A stretch of DNA of 64,000 nucleotides. Origin: Carboxylicivirga litoralis (GTDB lineage: Bacteria > Bacteroidota > Bacteroidia > Bacteroidales > Marinilabiliaceae). Position numbers and translations under genes: made by a program. Numbering within the stretch: position 1 is the stretch's first letter; each line of letters opens with the position of its first letter. Below the pieces are notes generated by a model. The model saw nothing but the letters and a program-made list of their open reading frames with translations. It ran no database searches and was not told the DNA's origin. Shown piece by piece: positions 9,564 to 19,832 of this stretch. The stretch is from contig NZ_JAFMVC010000001.1 in NCBI RefSeq assembly GCF_025499605.1, positions 310,001 to 374,000 on the forward strand, read 5' to 3'.

Positions 9564-9745
9564 CATTAACTTGAACTTTTATTATTAATTAAATATATTT
9601 TTAGCTACAACCTTTTTTGACACAATAGAGTATACATTAAAATGGCGCTGATTTAAAAACATTTGTTAAGCACTGTTAATTTTTGGTTCGCTTTTTGATA
9701 TGTAATTCAGCGTAAAATAAAATTGGAAACCCAAATACTAATATT

Positions 9746-10333
9746 ATGAATACGAAAAGATTTTTTGGAGCAGCGATTTTAACTCTTGTCGTTTTATTGA
9801 GTTTCAACAGCTGTAAATCAAAGGAGAAAGTAAGCACAAATGCCGAGGTAGGAACCATCCTTGAAGATATGCCTTGTGAAGACAAAGGTCGTTCTGACAA
9901 AAACTATTTCCGCGCCAGTGCCATGGCTACCAGCTCAGACCTAAGCTTAGCTGAAGAAAAAGCCCTTCTTAATGCCAAGCAGAGATTGGTGACCTTAATT
10001 AGTTCAAACACTAAATCGGTAACCGATCGCTATGTCAACGAACGTGAATTTGGCGATGCATCAGAATTTGAAGCTAAATTTGAGAACCTAACACGCGAAG
10101 TGGCAGATGAAACCATTTCAAATGTGGTTGTTGCCTGTCAGAAAAAAAGCGTATTACCAAATGGCAAATACAGAGGATTTGTTGCTGTTGAGGTAAGCAA
10201 AGAAGACATTCTTAATGGCATTAGTAACAAACTAAGCGGCAACCAAAAGCTTCAGGTTGATTACGACAAGGCCAAGTTTGAAGAAATCTTCAACCAGGAA
10301 ATGGAAAAATTAGCAAAAGAACAAGGTTACTAA
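9746..10333 (+). CDS. Putative lipoprotein, LPP20-like
   Basis: The 195-residue protein has a lipoprotein signal peptide ending in LSFNSC (lipidated Cys23). The mature part (RASAMATSSDLSLAEEKALLNAKQRL, ISNVVVACQKK, YRGFVAVEVSKEDI) resembles LPP20-type envelope proteins in which a signature of Ala-rich helix and short strands repeats; the assignment is tentative. Function is unknown and it is predicted to be in the periplasm or outer membrane. It stands alone, with 182 bp upstream and its own downstream region before rpsO. Confidence 0.75.
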   Translation: MNTKRFFGAAILTLVVLLSFNSCKSKEKVSTNAEVGTILEDMPCEDKGRSDKNYFRASAMATSSDLSLAEEKALLNAKQRLVTLISSNTKSVTDRYVNEREFGDASEFEAKFENLTREVADETISNVVVACQKKSVLPNGKYRGFVAVEVSKEDILNGISNKLSGNQKLQVDYDKAKFEEIFNQEMEKLAKEQGY

Positions 10334-10451
10334 GATGAGCATCGGGATGTAGATGAGAATAACAAACATCCCGTTCTCAGATAACAATACACAAAAGCAG
10401 GCTAATACAAGTTAGCTTGCTTTTTTTTGTAAAAAACTAATAGCCATTCGC

Positions 10452-10481
10452 TTGCTGCTAAGAAATTAATATCTATCTTTG
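10452..10481 (+). promoter_or_regulatory. Promoter of rpsO
   Basis: TATCTTTG at 10474-10481 matches TAnnTTTG exactly, with TTG at 10452-10454 as a -33 candidate 19 bp upstream. The start codon is 31 bp downstream. Confidence 0.7.
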
Positions 10482-10511
10482 CACCCGCAAAATATATTTA
10501 AATAAAGTATT

Positions 10512-10781
10512 ATGTACTTAACAAAAGAGAAAAAGCAAGAAATCTTCGAGAAGTACGGGAAGTCGAATACTGATACTGGTTCTACTGAAGGCCAGATTGC
10601 ATTATTTTCATACCGTATTGCTCATTTGACTGAACACTTAAAGTCAAATCGCAAAGATTATAGCACGCAGCACGCGTTGATTAAGTTGGTAGGTAAGCGT
10701 CGTAGCTTATTAGACTACTTAAAGAAAAAAGATATCGTAAGATATCGTGAGCTAATTGCAGACTTAGGTATTCGTAAGTAA
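10512..10781 (+). CDS. rpsO: 30S ribosomal protein S15
   Basis: Binds 16S rRNA and helps assemble the platform of the small subunit. The 89 residues are full length, with the typical DTGSTEGQIALFSYRI and SNRKDYSTQHALIKLVGKRR motifs. The order rpsO-pnp is conserved across bacteria, but a terminator and a second promoter separate the two here. Confidence 0.98.
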   Translation: MYLTKEKKQEIFEKYGKSNTDTGSTEGQIALFSYRIAHLTEHLKSNRKDYSTQHALIKLVGKRRSLLDYLKKKDIVRYRELIADLGIRK

Positions 10782-10801
10782 GCAACTCTTAAAAAACATT
10801 C

Positions 10802-10839
10802 AGAAGGCAATTACCACAGGTAGTTGCCTTCTTTTTTTA
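10802..10839 (+). terminator. Intrinsic terminator after rpsO
   Basis: GAAGGCAA (10803-10810) and TTGCCTTC (10824-10831) form a stem followed by seven T. It would limit read-through into pnp. Confidence 0.85.
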
Positions 10840-10943
10840 ATATATTCTTCTTCCATCCTCAATAAATCACTATTTCACTTAATTTATTGAGTTTAAATAT
10901 AAAACAATCCCCTTCTTTTTTATCGTAATCAAAGTTTAATACA

Positions 10944-10951
10944 TATCTTTG
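10944..10951 (+). promoter_or_regulatory. -7 promoter element of pnp
   Basis: TATCTTTG matches TAnnTTTG exactly, 41 bp before the pnp start codon. No convincing -33 TTTG was found. Confidence 0.6.
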
Positions 10952-10992
10952 GCGGTGATAAAAGAAGGATAAAAAAAGATTAAAAAATTGTC

Positions 10993-13140
10993 ATGATTAA
11001 ACCATTTGAAAAAGTTATTGAACTGGGTGATGGCAGAACAATTACCATTGAAACAGGAAAGTTAGCTAAACAAGCTGACGGATCGGTAGTTGTAAAAATG
11101 GGTGGTACCTATTTATTAGCAACGGTAGTTTCTGCAAAAGAAGCAAAACCAGATGTGGATTTTATGCCACTAACCGTTGAATACAAAGAAAAATACGCAG
11201 CTGTTGGACGATTCCCTGGTGGATTTCAGAAAAGAGAAGCGCGTCCATCGGATTATGAAATATTAGTTTCACGTTTAATTGACCGTGCACTACGTCCACT
11301 ATTCCCGGACGATTACCATGCAGATACTTTTGTAACAGTTAATCTAATCTCAGCTGATGCGGAAATTCTTCCTGATCAATTAGCTGGTTTAGCTGCTTCT
11401 GCCTGTTTAGCCGTTTCAGATATTCCGTTCAACGGTCCTATTTCTGAAGTACGCGTGGCACGTGTCGATGGCGAATTGTTGGTAAACCCAACGGCTACTC
11501 AATTAGCTGAGGCCGATATGGACATTATTGTAGCCGCTACCTTGGAAAACATTATGATGGTAGAAGGTGAAATGTCAGAAGTTTCAGAGGCTGAGTTGTT
11601 AGACGCTATGAAAGTGGCTCACGATGCAATTAAAGTTCAGTGCCAGGCGCAGATTGAAATGATGGAAGCGCTAGGTAAAACTGAAAAACGTGAGTATTGC
11701 CACGAAGAAAATGACGAAGAACTTGAAAAGAAAGTTTGGGAAGCTACTTACGACAAAGCATATGCAGTAGCTAAATCAGCGAATCCAAACAAGCACGAAC
11801 GTATTGATGCATTTGGTGCTATATGCGATGAATTTATTGAAGCCAATTATCCAGAGGATGCTGAAGAAGAAGCTCCAATTGGCCTTATTAAAAAATATTA
11901 CCACGACGTTGAGAAAGAAGCAGTTCGTAAAGTTGTATTGGACGAAAAAGTTCGTTTAGACGGTCGTAAGACTGACGAAATTCGTCACATCTGGAGCGAA
12001 GTTGATTACTTACCAGGACCACACGGTTCAGCCGTATTTACACGTGGTGAAACACAATCGTTAACAACCGTTACCTTAGGAACTAAGTTAGATGAGAAAT
12101 TGATTGATGATGTAATGAACAAGAGCTACGAGCGCTTCTTATTACACTACAACTTCCCTCCTTTCTCAACTGGCGATGCGCGTCCTGCGCGTGGTATCAG
12201 CCGTCGCGAGATTGGTCATGGTAACTTAGCATTCCGCGCCTTAAAACGCATGCTTCCTCAGGACTACGCCTATACTGTTCGTATTGTTTCTGACATTCTT
12301 GAGTCAAACGGTTCGTCATCAATGGCTACAGTTTGTGCGGGTACCTTAGCTTTAATGGATGCTGGTGTACCAATTAAGAAGCCTGTTACAGGAATTGCAA
12401 TGGGATTAATTACCGACACTGAGACAGGAAAATTTGCTGTTCTTTCAGATATCTTAGGTGACGAAGACCACCTTGGAGATATGGACTTTAAGGTAACCGG
12501 TACGCGCGAAGGTATTACAGCTACGCAGATGGATATTAAAGTCGATGGACTTTCATACGAAGTATTAGAGCAAGCACTAAACCAAGCAAGAGCTGGTCGT
12601 TTGCACATTATGGATAAAATCGAAGAAACGATTAAAGAACCTCGTGAGGATTACAAACCACACGCTCCACGTATCATTAGCTTCGATATTCCTAAGGATA
12701 TGATTGGTTCAGTAATTGGCCCTGGTGGTAAAATCATTCAGGAAATACAAGCGACTACCGATACTGTTATCACGATTGAAGAAGAAGGTGATGTAGGTCA
12801 CGTTGCTATCTCGGCTTCTAACAAAGACTCTATCGATGCAGCGACAGCTAAAGTGAAAGCTATTGTTGCTGTTCCTGAAGTGGGTGAAGTATACCGCGGT
12901 AAAGTGAAATCAATTGTTCCGTTTGGTGCATTTGTTGAAATTCTTCCAGGTAAAGACGGTTTATTACACATCTCTGAAATTGAGTGGAAACGACTTGAAA
13001 AAGTGGAGGATGCTCTTAAAGAAGGAGAAGAAGTTGAAGTGAAGTTAATCGAGGTTGACCAACGATCAGGTAAATTAAAGCTTTCGCGTAAGGTTCTGTT
13101 ACCAAAACCAGAACGCAAAGAAAAACCTAAGAAAGACTAA
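10993..13140 (+). CDS. pnp: Polyribonucleotide nucleotidyltransferase (PNPase)
   Basis: Phosphorolytic 3'-5' exoribonuclease of mRNA decay. The 715 residues show all expected parts: a first RNase PH domain ([20 protein letters not shown]), an alpha-helical linker, a second RNase PH domain ([20 protein letters not shown]), a KH domain ([19 protein letters not shown]) and an S1 domain ([20 protein letters not shown]). The acidic pair in [15 protein letters not shown] belongs to the active site. It has its own promoter after the rpsO terminator and ends at a strong terminator. Confidence 0.98.
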   Translation: MIKPFEKVIELGDGRTITIETGKLAKQADGSVVVKMGGTYLLATVVSAKEAKPDVDFMPLTVEYKEKYAAVGRFPGGFQKREARPSDYEILVSRLIDRALRPLFPDDYHADTFVTVNLISADAEILPDQLAGLAASACLAVSDIPFNGPISEVRVARVDGELLVNPTATQLAEADMDIIVAATLENIMMVEGEMSEVSEAELLDAMKVAHDAIKVQCQAQIEMMEALGKTEKREYCHEENDEELEKKVWEATYDKAYAVAKSANPNKHERIDAFGAICDEFIEANYPEDAEEEAPIGLIKKYYHDVEKEAVRKVVLDEKVRLDGRKTDEIRHIWSEVDYLPGPHGSAVFTRGETQSLTTVTLGTKLDEKLIDDVMNKSYERFLLHYNFPPFSTGDARPARGISRREIGHGNLAFRALKRMLPQDYAYTVRIVSDILESNGSSSMATVCAGTLALMDAGVPIKKPVTGIAMGLITDTETGKFAVLSDILGDEDHLGDMDFKVTGTREGITATQMDIKVDGLSYEVLEQALNQARAGRLHIMDKIEETIKEPREDYKPHAPRIISFDIPKDMIGSVIGPGGKIIQEIQATTDTVITIEEEGDVGHVAISASNKDSIDAATAKVKAIVAVPEVGEVYRGKVKSIVPFGAFVEILPGKDGLLHISEIEWKRLEKVEDALKEGEEVEVKLIEVDQRSGKLKLSRKVLLPKPERKEKPKKD

Positions 13141-13163
13141 GTATTAATACTTATATAGATGAC

Positions 13164-13194
13164 AAGGCCGGCTCAAAAAGTCGGCCTTTTTTTT
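13164..13194 (+). terminator. Intrinsic terminator after pnp
   Basis: AAGGCCG (13164-13170) and CGGCCTT (13182-13188) with a T run of eight. Confidence 0.88.
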
Positions 13195-13240
13195 ATTTTC
13201 GATTTTACTTTCTATATTTTCGCTTTAAACAATTGGCATA

Positions 13241-13720
13241 ATGAAACATCAGGAAGCATTTGATTTGCTCAACGAACAATTAAACGATATACCCAAGGCT
13301 CAAATCCGCTCCTTAAGCCTGGCCGTTTTACCGCGTTTAATGAACGCCTTAGACGAGAACAGCGAAGCTTGTCCCGACTGTAAAAAGTTAGGGAATGAAG
13401 GCGAACATTTTGTTCGTAATATTCGTCCACTTTTTCAGCAAGACACCAATGCCACAAAGCAGTTTGAGCAATGGGTGGAAGAAGCTCAAAAACACCTAAA
13501 AATAAAACATCAGCAGCATGTAAAAGGTCGATTAACCTCGACCTACACAACTATTGGCATGGCCATAGGAACACTAATCGCCTTCGGATATATTTATTTA
13601 TCCAATAATGAACATATGTTGGGAGGTATTAGCATTGGTTGGGCCATTGGCATGCTAGCTGGTTATATCTTTGGCAAAGTTCAGGAACGTAAACTCTCGC
13701 AACAAAATAAACTCTATTAA
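13241..13720 (+). CDS. Small membrane protein of unknown function
   Basis: 159 residues that I do not recognise. The first ~105 residues are soluble and helical, with a CPDC pair near residue 46 that could be redox active or metal-binding (inference). Two transmembrane helices follow (about 106-121, GMAIGTLIAFGYIYL, and 127-147, GGISIGWAIGMLAGYIFG), and the short C-terminus is basic. It ends 10 bp before the ATG of the prolyl oligopeptidase, so the two are probably cotranscribed. Confidence 0.75.
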   Translation: MKHQEAFDLLNEQLNDIPKAQIRSLSLAVLPRLMNALDENSEACPDCKKLGNEGEHFVRNIRPLFQQDTNATKQFEQWVEEAQKHLKIKHQQHVKGRLTSTYTTIGMAIGTLIAFGYIYLSNNEHMLGGISIGWAIGMLAGYIFGKVQERKLSQQNKLY

Positions 13721-13730
13721 ACCTCATTTT

Positions 13731-15848
13731 ATGAAACACCCATTTTTAATTGCACTCTCATTTTTATTAATTATGAATGCATGTAACTGCGACAAAAGCA
13801 AGATCGCTTATCCCGAAACACGAAAAGGCGATGTTGTTGATGATTATTTTGGCACCCAGGTAGCCGATCCTTATCGCTGGCTAGAAGATGATCGTTCCGA
13901 CGAAACTGGTCAATGGGTTAAAGCACAAAACCAGGTAACAGACGCATACTTGGAAGCTATCCCTTTCCGAAGCCAAATCAACGCAAGGCTAACAGAGATT
14001 TGGAATTACACACGTCAATCGGCTCCTTTTAAAGCTGGCGACAGGTATTTCTTTACTAAAAATGATGGGCTGCAAAACCAGAGCGTTTATTACATGCAGG
14101 AATCACTAGACGATGAGCCGGTTTTGTTTCTCGATCCAAATACCTTATCTGACGACGGCACCGTTTCATTAACCAATTTCTCAGTTTCCAACGATGGTAA
14201 ATATTTAGGTTATGGCATTTCGCGTGGCGGCTCCGACTGGCGCGAGTTCTTCGTTAAGAATATTGAAACTGGCGAAGTATTAAAAGACCATCTACAATGG
14301 ATTAAGTTTTCAGGTATTGCCTGGTACAAAGATGGCTTTTTCTATAACCGTTATCCTACTCCTGCCAAGGGCGATGAACTAAAAGGAGAAAACAAAAACA
14401 GCCAGATTTTCTACCACAAAGTAGGAACGCCTCAAGAGCAAGATAAACTGATTTATGAAGACCCGGCAAACCCACTTTGGGGATTTAGCGCATCTGTGAC
14501 AGATGACGAAAAATACCTCATAATTGGCGTGACCGAATCGACCAGCGGAAATGCCCTCTACATTAAAAACCTGGAAAAGGATTCTGAAATTGTTAAAGTA
14601 ATAAGCAATTTCGAAAAAGATTATAGTGTTATTGAACACGTTGATAATCATCTATGGGTATATACTAATGATAATGCTCCCAAGTACCGCGTGATGGCCA
14701 TTGACACAAATAAACCAACACGTGAGAATTGGACAGAACTAATTGCGGAAGATGAGAAAAATGTGCTGCAGAGCGCCACATTAACAGGCGGTAAAATATT
14801 TGCCAATTATATGAAAGATGCTCGCTCACTTGTTAAAACGTTTGACAAAAAAGGTCATTATCTTTATGATGTTGAGCTTCCTTCTATTGGTACAGTAAGT
14901 GGCTTTTATGGCAAAGCTGATGAATCAGAAACATTCTACACATTCTCTTCATACACCTACCCATCAGTAGTATACAAGTATGATACCGACAAAAATGAAT
15001 CATCGCTTTATCATCAGACAGAGATTGATTTTGACATCAACAATTACGAAACCAAGCAGGTGAAGTATAAAAGTAAAGATGGTACGGAAGTACCAATGTT
15101 TATCGTACATAAAAAAGGACTGGACTTGGATGGAAATAATCCGACCTGGTTATATGGCTACGGTGGCTTCAACATTAGCTTAAATCCCCGTTTTGATGTG
15201 CGACGCCTTTTGTGGCTCGAGAATGGTGGTGTGTATGCCGTTGCCAACATCAGAGGCGGTGGCGAATATGGCGAAGAGTGGCACAAAGCCGGAACATTAA
15301 TGAACAAACAAAATGTTTTCGACGATTTTATTGCTGCTGGGCACTATTTAGTCGATAATGGTTACACCGCCCCTCAATATCTGGCCATCCAGGGGGGCTC
15401 AAACGGCGGCTTATTAATTGGGGCAGTCATTAACCAGGCACCAGACTTGTTTAGTGTTGCTTTTCCTCAGGTAGGCGTCCTTGATATGCTTCGCTACCAA
15501 TACTTTACCATTGGCCGCTATTGGGCTACAGATTATGGAACAAGCGAAGACAGTAAAGAAATGTTTGAGTACTTATACAATTATTCGCCACTACATACAA
15601 TCAATGGTAAGTTAAACTATCCATCAGTAATGGTGATGACAGCTGACCATGATGATCGGGTGGTTCCAGCACACTCGTTTAAGTACATTGCCACTTTGCA
15701 GGAAAAATATAAAGGCAAGAATCCAACCTTAATCAGAATTGAATCCAATGCAGGGCATGGTGCAGGAACACCAACTGCCAAAATCATTGAAGAATGGACC
15801 GATTTATATGCTTTTGCTTTTTACCAAATGGGATTAACGCCTAATTAA
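13731..15848 (+). CDS. Prolyl oligopeptidase family serine protease (S9A), lipoprotein
   Basis: Cleaves short peptides after proline; probably anchored in the envelope. The frame is open from 13671, but the ATG at 13731 fits better. It begins a lipoprotein signal (FLIALSFLLIMNAC, Cys18), it avoids a 50-bp overlap with the upstream gene, and it gives 705 residues, usual for S9A. The N-terminal seven-bladed propeller starts with RKGDVVDDYFGTQVADPYRW. The catalytic triad is Ser557 (GGSNGG), Asp641 (DHDDRVVP) and His676 (NAGHGAG), with the substrate-binding Arg643. Confidence 0.93.
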   Translation: MKHPFLIALSFLLIMNACNCDKSKIAYPETRKGDVVDDYFGTQVADPYRWLEDDRSDETGQWVKAQNQVTDAYLEAIPFRSQINARLTEIWNYTRQSAPFKAGDRYFFTKNDGLQNQSVYYMQESLDDEPVLFLDPNTLSDDGTVSLTNFSVSNDGKYLGYGISRGGSDWREFFVKNIETGEVLKDHLQWIKFSGIAWYKDGFFYNRYPTPAKGDELKGENKNSQIFYHKVGTPQEQDKLIYEDPANPLWGFSASVTDDEKYLIIGVTESTSGNALYIKNLEKDSEIVKVISNFEKDYSVIEHVDNHLWVYTNDNAPKYRVMAIDTNKPTRENWTELIAEDEKNVLQSATLTGGKIFANYMKDARSLVKTFDKKGHYLYDVELPSIGTVSGFYGKADESETFYTFSSYTYPSVVYKYDTDKNESSLYHQTEIDFDINNYETKQVKYKSKDGTEVPMFIVHKKGLDLDGNNPTWLYGYGGFNISLNPRFDVRRLLWLENGGVYAVANIRGGGEYGEEWHKAGTLMNKQNVFDDFIAAGHYLVDNGYTAPQYLAIQGGSNGGLLIGAVINQAPDLFSVAFPQVGVLDMLRYQYFTIGRYWATDYGTSEDSKEMFEYLYNYSPLHTINGKLNYPSVMVMTADHDDRVVPAHSFKYIATLQEKYKGKNPTLIRIESNAGHGAGTPTAKIIEEWTDLYAFAFYQMGLTPN

Positions 15849-16089
15849 ATAATTAATAAGCATAATATGAGTCATACTAAATGATTGAAACATGGCGATT
15901 AAAAAACTTTATGCATGACTCTGTTTAGACAAAAAAACTAAAAATCAGTTTAATAAATAGTACTAACCATTAAATGAAAAGCTATGTTTTTTTACAATAA
16001 AACGGCATTTATTGTGTTATTTAATTATCTTTAGTCGATGATTACATCATTTAATGGCGTATCTGTCTTTAATTTTTTAAAAACATTTT

Positions 16090-16097
16090 TAATTTTG
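16090..16097 (+). promoter_or_regulatory. -7 promoter element of the OmpA/TPR lipoprotein gene
   Basis: TAATTTTG matches TAnnTTTG, 50 bp before the start codon. It lies in a 298-bp intergenic stretch (15849-16146) that shows nothing else recognisable. Confidence 0.6.
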
Positions 16098-16146
16098 CAG
16101 GAAACACTGTAGATTAAAGTCAAAAACAAATAATTGGGTAAACATT

Positions 16147-17871
16147 ATGAAAAGAATTAGAATTTCTCTAATTGCATCTCTAGCCGTAGCAGCTTTGTTA
16201 GCTAGCTGTTCAGGTTTAGATAAAATGAACAAAGGTGCTAAGGACGTTAGTTATTCAGTCAATCCTCCAGTATTAGAAGCTCACGGCGGACAAGTTGATC
16301 TTGATGTGACTGTTCAGTTCCCTGAAAAATACTTCGACAAAAACGTAAGCATTGAAGCTACTCCTGTATTGGTATACGAAGGAGGCGAAACTGCTTTCCC
16401 TTCATACCGCGTACAAGGTGAAAACGTTGACGGTAACGACAAAGTTATTTCTAACGCTACAGGTGGTACATTCACTTACAGCAACTCTGTTCCTTACAAC
16501 GAAAACATGCGTGTTTCTGATTTAGTTGTTCGTATTAAAGCAACTAAAAAAGGTACTACGAAAGAATTTGATGATTACAAAATCGCTGATGGTGTAATCT
16601 CTACTTCTGAATTAGTAGCTGACCAGGGTGCTCAGTCAGCAATTGGTGATGACGCCTTCCAAAGAATTATCGCTGAGGCTAAAACTGCTGACCTATTCTT
16701 CTTAATCCAGCAAACTAACATCCGCGGTTCGGAGCTAAGAAAAGAAGACATTGCTGCTTTGAAAGAATATATGAAAGAAATTCAAGGTACTGAAAATGTA
16801 AACTTCAAAGGTGTTGACATTACTGCTTATGCTTCTCCAGACGGACCAGCTGACTTAAACAGCAAATTAGCAACACGTCGTGAAAAAGTAGCTAAAGACT
16901 ACATGACTCGCGAAATGAAGAAAGCTAAAGTTGAAGGCGGTACTGATGATGCAATGTACACGTTGAAAAACACTCCAGAAGACTGGGAAGGTTTCCAGGA
17001 GTTAATGGCTAAATCAGACGTTCAGGACAAAGAACTTATCTTACGTGTTCTTTCTATGTACAGCGACCCTGAAGTACGTGAGCGTGAAATCAAGAACATG
17101 TCAGAAACTTTCAGTGTAATTGCTGACGAGATTCTTCCAAAATTACGTCGTTCACAAATGTCTATCAATGCAGAAATCATTGGTAAGAGCGATGAAGAAA
17201 TTAAAGAAATTGCAGCTAACAACCCAAGCGAGTTGAACCTTGAAGAAATTCTTTATGCTGCAACTTTAACTGAAGATTTAGATGAGCAATTAAAGATTTA
17301 CAAAGATGCTGCTGCTAACCACACTCAATGCTGGAGAGCTCAGAACAACATCGGTTGTGTTCTTTATGCAAAAGGTGATATCGCTGGTGCTAAAGCTGCT
17401 TTTGAAAAAGCTAACAGCCTTAAGTCAGGTGTTGCTGAAGTAAACAATAACTTAGGTGTTATCGCTCTTCGCGAAGGCGATGTTGCTAAAGCTGAAGAAT
17501 TCTTCGGTGCGGCTGCAGGTGCTGGTGCTGAGCTTGATAATAACTTAGGTATTGTATCAATCCACAAAGGTGACTACGATGCTGCTATCCGTTACTTTGG
17601 TAACAGCACAAGCTGCAACGCTGCTTTAGCTAAAATCTTAGCTACTAAATACGATGCTGCTTTGTCAACTATCAACGCTAACACAATGGAAGTAGGTTTC
17701 AAATACTACTTAAAAGCAATTGTTGGAGCAAGAACTGCTGAAAACGACATGATGTTCGACAGCTTACGCAAAGCTTGTGAGTTAGACGCTAAATTCAAAG
17801 CTGCTGCAGCTACTGACATGGAGTTTGCTAAATTCTTTGAAGATGCAACTTTCAAGTCTATCGTTCAGTAA
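16147..17871 (+). CDS. OmpA-like/TPR lipoprotein
   Basis: 574 residues with a lipoprotein signal ending in ALLASC (Cys21). The first ~150 residues form beta-rich domains (SYSVNPPVLEAHGGQVDLDV). A central OmpA-like peptidoglycan-associated segment is suggested by DITAYASPDGPADLNSKLAT followed by RREKVAKDYM. TPR-like helices fill residues ~365-480 (AQNNIGCVLYAKGDIAGAK, NNNLGVIALREGDVAKAEEF). I recognise this as a conserved, abundant Bacteroidales envelope protein of unknown role. Its codon use is strikingly uniform (frequent GCT, AAA, GAA), which suggests high expression (inference). Confidence 0.85.
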   Translation: MKRIRISLIASLAVAALLASCSGLDKMNKGAKDVSYSVNPPVLEAHGGQVDLDVTVQFPEKYFDKNVSIEATPVLVYEGGETAFPSYRVQGENVDGNDKVISNATGGTFTYSNSVPYNENMRVSDLVVRIKATKKGTTKEFDDYKIADGVISTSELVADQGAQSAIGDDAFQRIIAEAKTADLFFLIQQTNIRGSELRKEDIAALKEYMKEIQGTENVNFKGVDITAYASPDGPADLNSKLATRREKVAKDYMTREMKKAKVEGGTDDAMYTLKNTPEDWEGFQELMAKSDVQDKELILRVLSMYSDPEVREREIKNMSETFSVIADEILPKLRRSQMSINAEIIGKSDEEIKEIAANNPSELNLEEILYAATLTEDLDEQLKIYKDAAANHTQCWRAQNNIGCVLYAKGDIAGAKAAFEKANSLKSGVAEVNNNLGVIALREGDVAKAEEFFGAAAGAGAELDNNLGIVSIHKGDYDAAIRYFGNSTSCNAALAKILATKYDAALSTINANTMEVGFKYYLKAIVGARTAENDMMFDSLRKACELDAKFKAAAATDMEFAKFFEDATFKSIVQ

Positions 17872-17887
17872 TTAACATTACAACATA

Positions 17888-17924
17888 CAAAAAAGGGTGA
17901 ATCGTTTGATTCACCCTTTTTTTT
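17888..17924. terminator. Bidirectional intrinsic terminator
   Basis: AAAGGGTGAATC, GTTT loop, GATTCACCCTTT with A tract on the left and T tract on the right. It serves the lipoprotein gene and the convergent TrmH gene. Confidence 0.9.
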
Positions 17925-17942
17925 GTCTTTATAAAATAAGAT

Positions 17943-18470
17943 CTAACTCATTTTACGAAACAGCTCCCACAAAGCAATCCCCGCACTTACCGATACATTA
18001 AACGAATGCTTAGTTCCATACTGCGGTATTTCCAGGCATATATCGCTCAAGTCAACAACTTTCTGCTGCACTCCTTTTACCTCATTCCCTAATACCAAGG
18101 CAATCTTCTGCCCAGCCTGTGGCTGAAAATCAATTAAAGATGTACTATTTTCGACTTGTTCTAAACTGCAAACGGTATAGCCAGCCTCCTTCAATTGTGA
18201 AATAGCATCTTCTGTTTTTTCCTCATATAACCAATCCACCGAGTCCTCAGCCCCCAAAGCGGTTTTATGAATTTCCTTATTGGGAGGTGTCGCTGTAATG
18301 CCGCATAAAATAATCTTCTCCACTTTTAAGGCATCCGAAGTTCTGAATACGGAACCCACATTATTCAAACTTCGTATATTATCCATCACAACAGTAATAG
18401 GCATTTTATCACTGTTTTTAAACTCTTCAACGGTCATGCGATTTAACTCGCTCGTTCTTAATTTTCTCAT
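17943..18470 (-). CDS. TrmH/SpoU-family RNA 2'-O-methyltransferase
   Basis: SAM-dependent methyltransferase of the knotted SPOUT fold; the RNA target (tRNA or rRNA) cannot be told. The three family motifs are present: NIRSLNNVGSVFRTSDAL, ALVLGNEVKGV and IPQYGTKHSFNVSVSAGIAL. The 175 residues contain the catalytic domain only, without an N-terminal substrate-binding domain. It is convergent with the upstream lipoprotein gene and divergent from sucC. Confidence 0.92.
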   Translation of the reverse strand: MRKLRTSELNRMTVEEFKNSDKMPITVVMDNIRSLNNVGSVFRTSDALKVEKIILCGITATPPNKEIHKTALGAEDSVDWLYEEKTEDAISQLKEAGYTVCSLEQVENSTSLIDFQPQAGQKIALVLGNEVKGVQQKVVDLSDICLEIPQYGTKHSFNVSVSAGIALWELFRKMS

Positions 18471-18568
18471 TCACGGTAATTTTGACAACAAAAATAGCAC
18501 TATTCCTGTTTTTATAGGTAATTGAATATTAATCGTACCCTTTATTGGAATATTAAATCCTAAAAAAT

Positions 18569-19759
18569 ATGAATATACACGAATACCAAGGAAAGGAGAT
18601 ATTGAAGTCATTTGGCGTAGCCATTCAAGAAGGAATAGTTGCTGAAACACCAGAAAAAGCCATTGAGGCCGCCAAGCAACTCAAGGAAGAAACCGGCACT
18701 GGCTGGTGGGTTGTTAAAGCACAAATTCATGCTGGCGGACGAGGCAAAGGCGGCGGAGTTAAATTGGCCAAATCATTAGATGAAGTAAAAGAAAGAGCCT
18801 CTGATATCATTGGCATGAACCTGGTGACACATCAAACAGGACCTGAAGGCAAACTGGTGAACAAAGTATTGATCGCACAAGATGTTTATTATCCTGGAGA
18901 AAGTGAAACAGATGAATTTTACATGAGCGTTTTACTCAACCGTTCTACTGGCAAGAATATAATCATGTATTCAACCGAAGGAGGAATGGATATTGAGGAA
19001 GTTGCGGACAAAACACCTCACCTGATTCATAAGGAAGAAGTTGAGCCAGGCGTTGGACTCCTGCCTTTTCAGGCTCGTAAAATTGCTTTTAATCTTGGTC
19101 TATCAGGAAACGCATTTAAGGAAATGACCAAATTTGTTGATGCCTTATACAAGGCATACGTGGCAACTGATTCATCAATGTTTGAGATAAATCCGGTTTT
19201 AAAAACATCGGATAATAAAATATTGGCTGTTGATGCTAAAGTTAATTTGGATGATAATGCGTTGTTCCGTCATCCTGACTATGCAGCCATGCGCGATTTA
19301 AGTGAAGAAGATCCTTCTGAGACCGAAGCCAGCAAAAGCAACCTCAATTTTGTGAAACTGGATGGTAATGTTGGCTGTATGGTGAATGGAGCCGGCTTAG
19401 CCATGGCTACTATGGATATCATTAAATTATCTGGTGGTGATCCTGCCAACTTCCTCGATGTTGGTGGTGGTGCCAATGCCACTACAGTTGAAGCCGGACT
19501 TAAGATTATACTTAATGACCCAAATGTAAAAGCAATCCTTATCAATATTTTTGGCGGCATTGTGCGCTGCGACAGAGTTGCCAATGGTGTTGTTGAAGCC
19601 TATAAAAACATTGGAGAAATAAATGTCCCAATTATTGTACGTCTGCAAGGCACCAATGCTGAAGGTGGTAAAAAGATAATTGATGAGTCAGGGCTAAAAG
19701 TTTATTCAGCCATTACGCTAAAAGAGGCGTCTGATTTAGTACAACAGATTGTAAATTAA
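18569..19759 (+). CDS. sucC: Succinate-CoA ligase, beta subunit
   Basis: TCA-cycle enzyme interconverting succinyl-CoA and succinate with ATP/GTP synthesis. The 396 residues contain an ATP-grasp domain ([35 protein letters not shown]) and the CoA-ligase domain ([30 protein letters not shown]). The alpha-subunit gene sucD is not adjacent: the next gene is arcA on the other strand, so this is an isolated sucC with its own terminator. Confidence 0.97.
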   Translation: MNIHEYQGKEILKSFGVAIQEGIVAETPEKAIEAAKQLKEETGTGWWVVKAQIHAGGRGKGGGVKLAKSLDEVKERASDIIGMNLVTHQTGPEGKLVNKVLIAQDVYYPGESETDEFYMSVLLNRSTGKNIIMYSTEGGMDIEEVADKTPHLIHKEEVEPGVGLLPFQARKIAFNLGLSGNAFKEMTKFVDALYKAYVATDSSMFEINPVLKTSDNKILAVDAKVNLDDNALFRHPDYAAMRDLSEEDPSETEASKSNLNFVKLDGNVGCMVNGAGLAMATMDIIKLSGGDPANFLDVGGGANATTVEAGLKIILNDPNVKAILINIFGGIVRCDRVANGVVEAYKNIGEINVPIIVRLQGTNAEGGKKIIDESGLKVYSAITLKEASDLVQQIVN

Positions 19760-19777
19760 TAGCCAATCGACAAATAA

Positions 19778-19815
19778 GAAAGCGGGATTGCTCACCTGAA
19801 CAATCCCGCTTTTAT
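19778..19815. terminator. Intrinsic terminator between sucC and arcA
   Basis: AAGCGGGATTG and CAATCCCGCTT form an 11-bp perfect stem with a 10-base loop. T-rich tails on both strands suggest it serves both convergent genes. Confidence 0.88.
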
Positions 19816-19832
19816 AGGCTCTTTATAATTGA

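Noticed and set aside
13671-13730. 20-residue N-terminal extension of the prolyl oligopeptidase
   Set aside because: It would overlap the upstream gene by 50 bp and hide the lipoprotein signal that starts at 13731.
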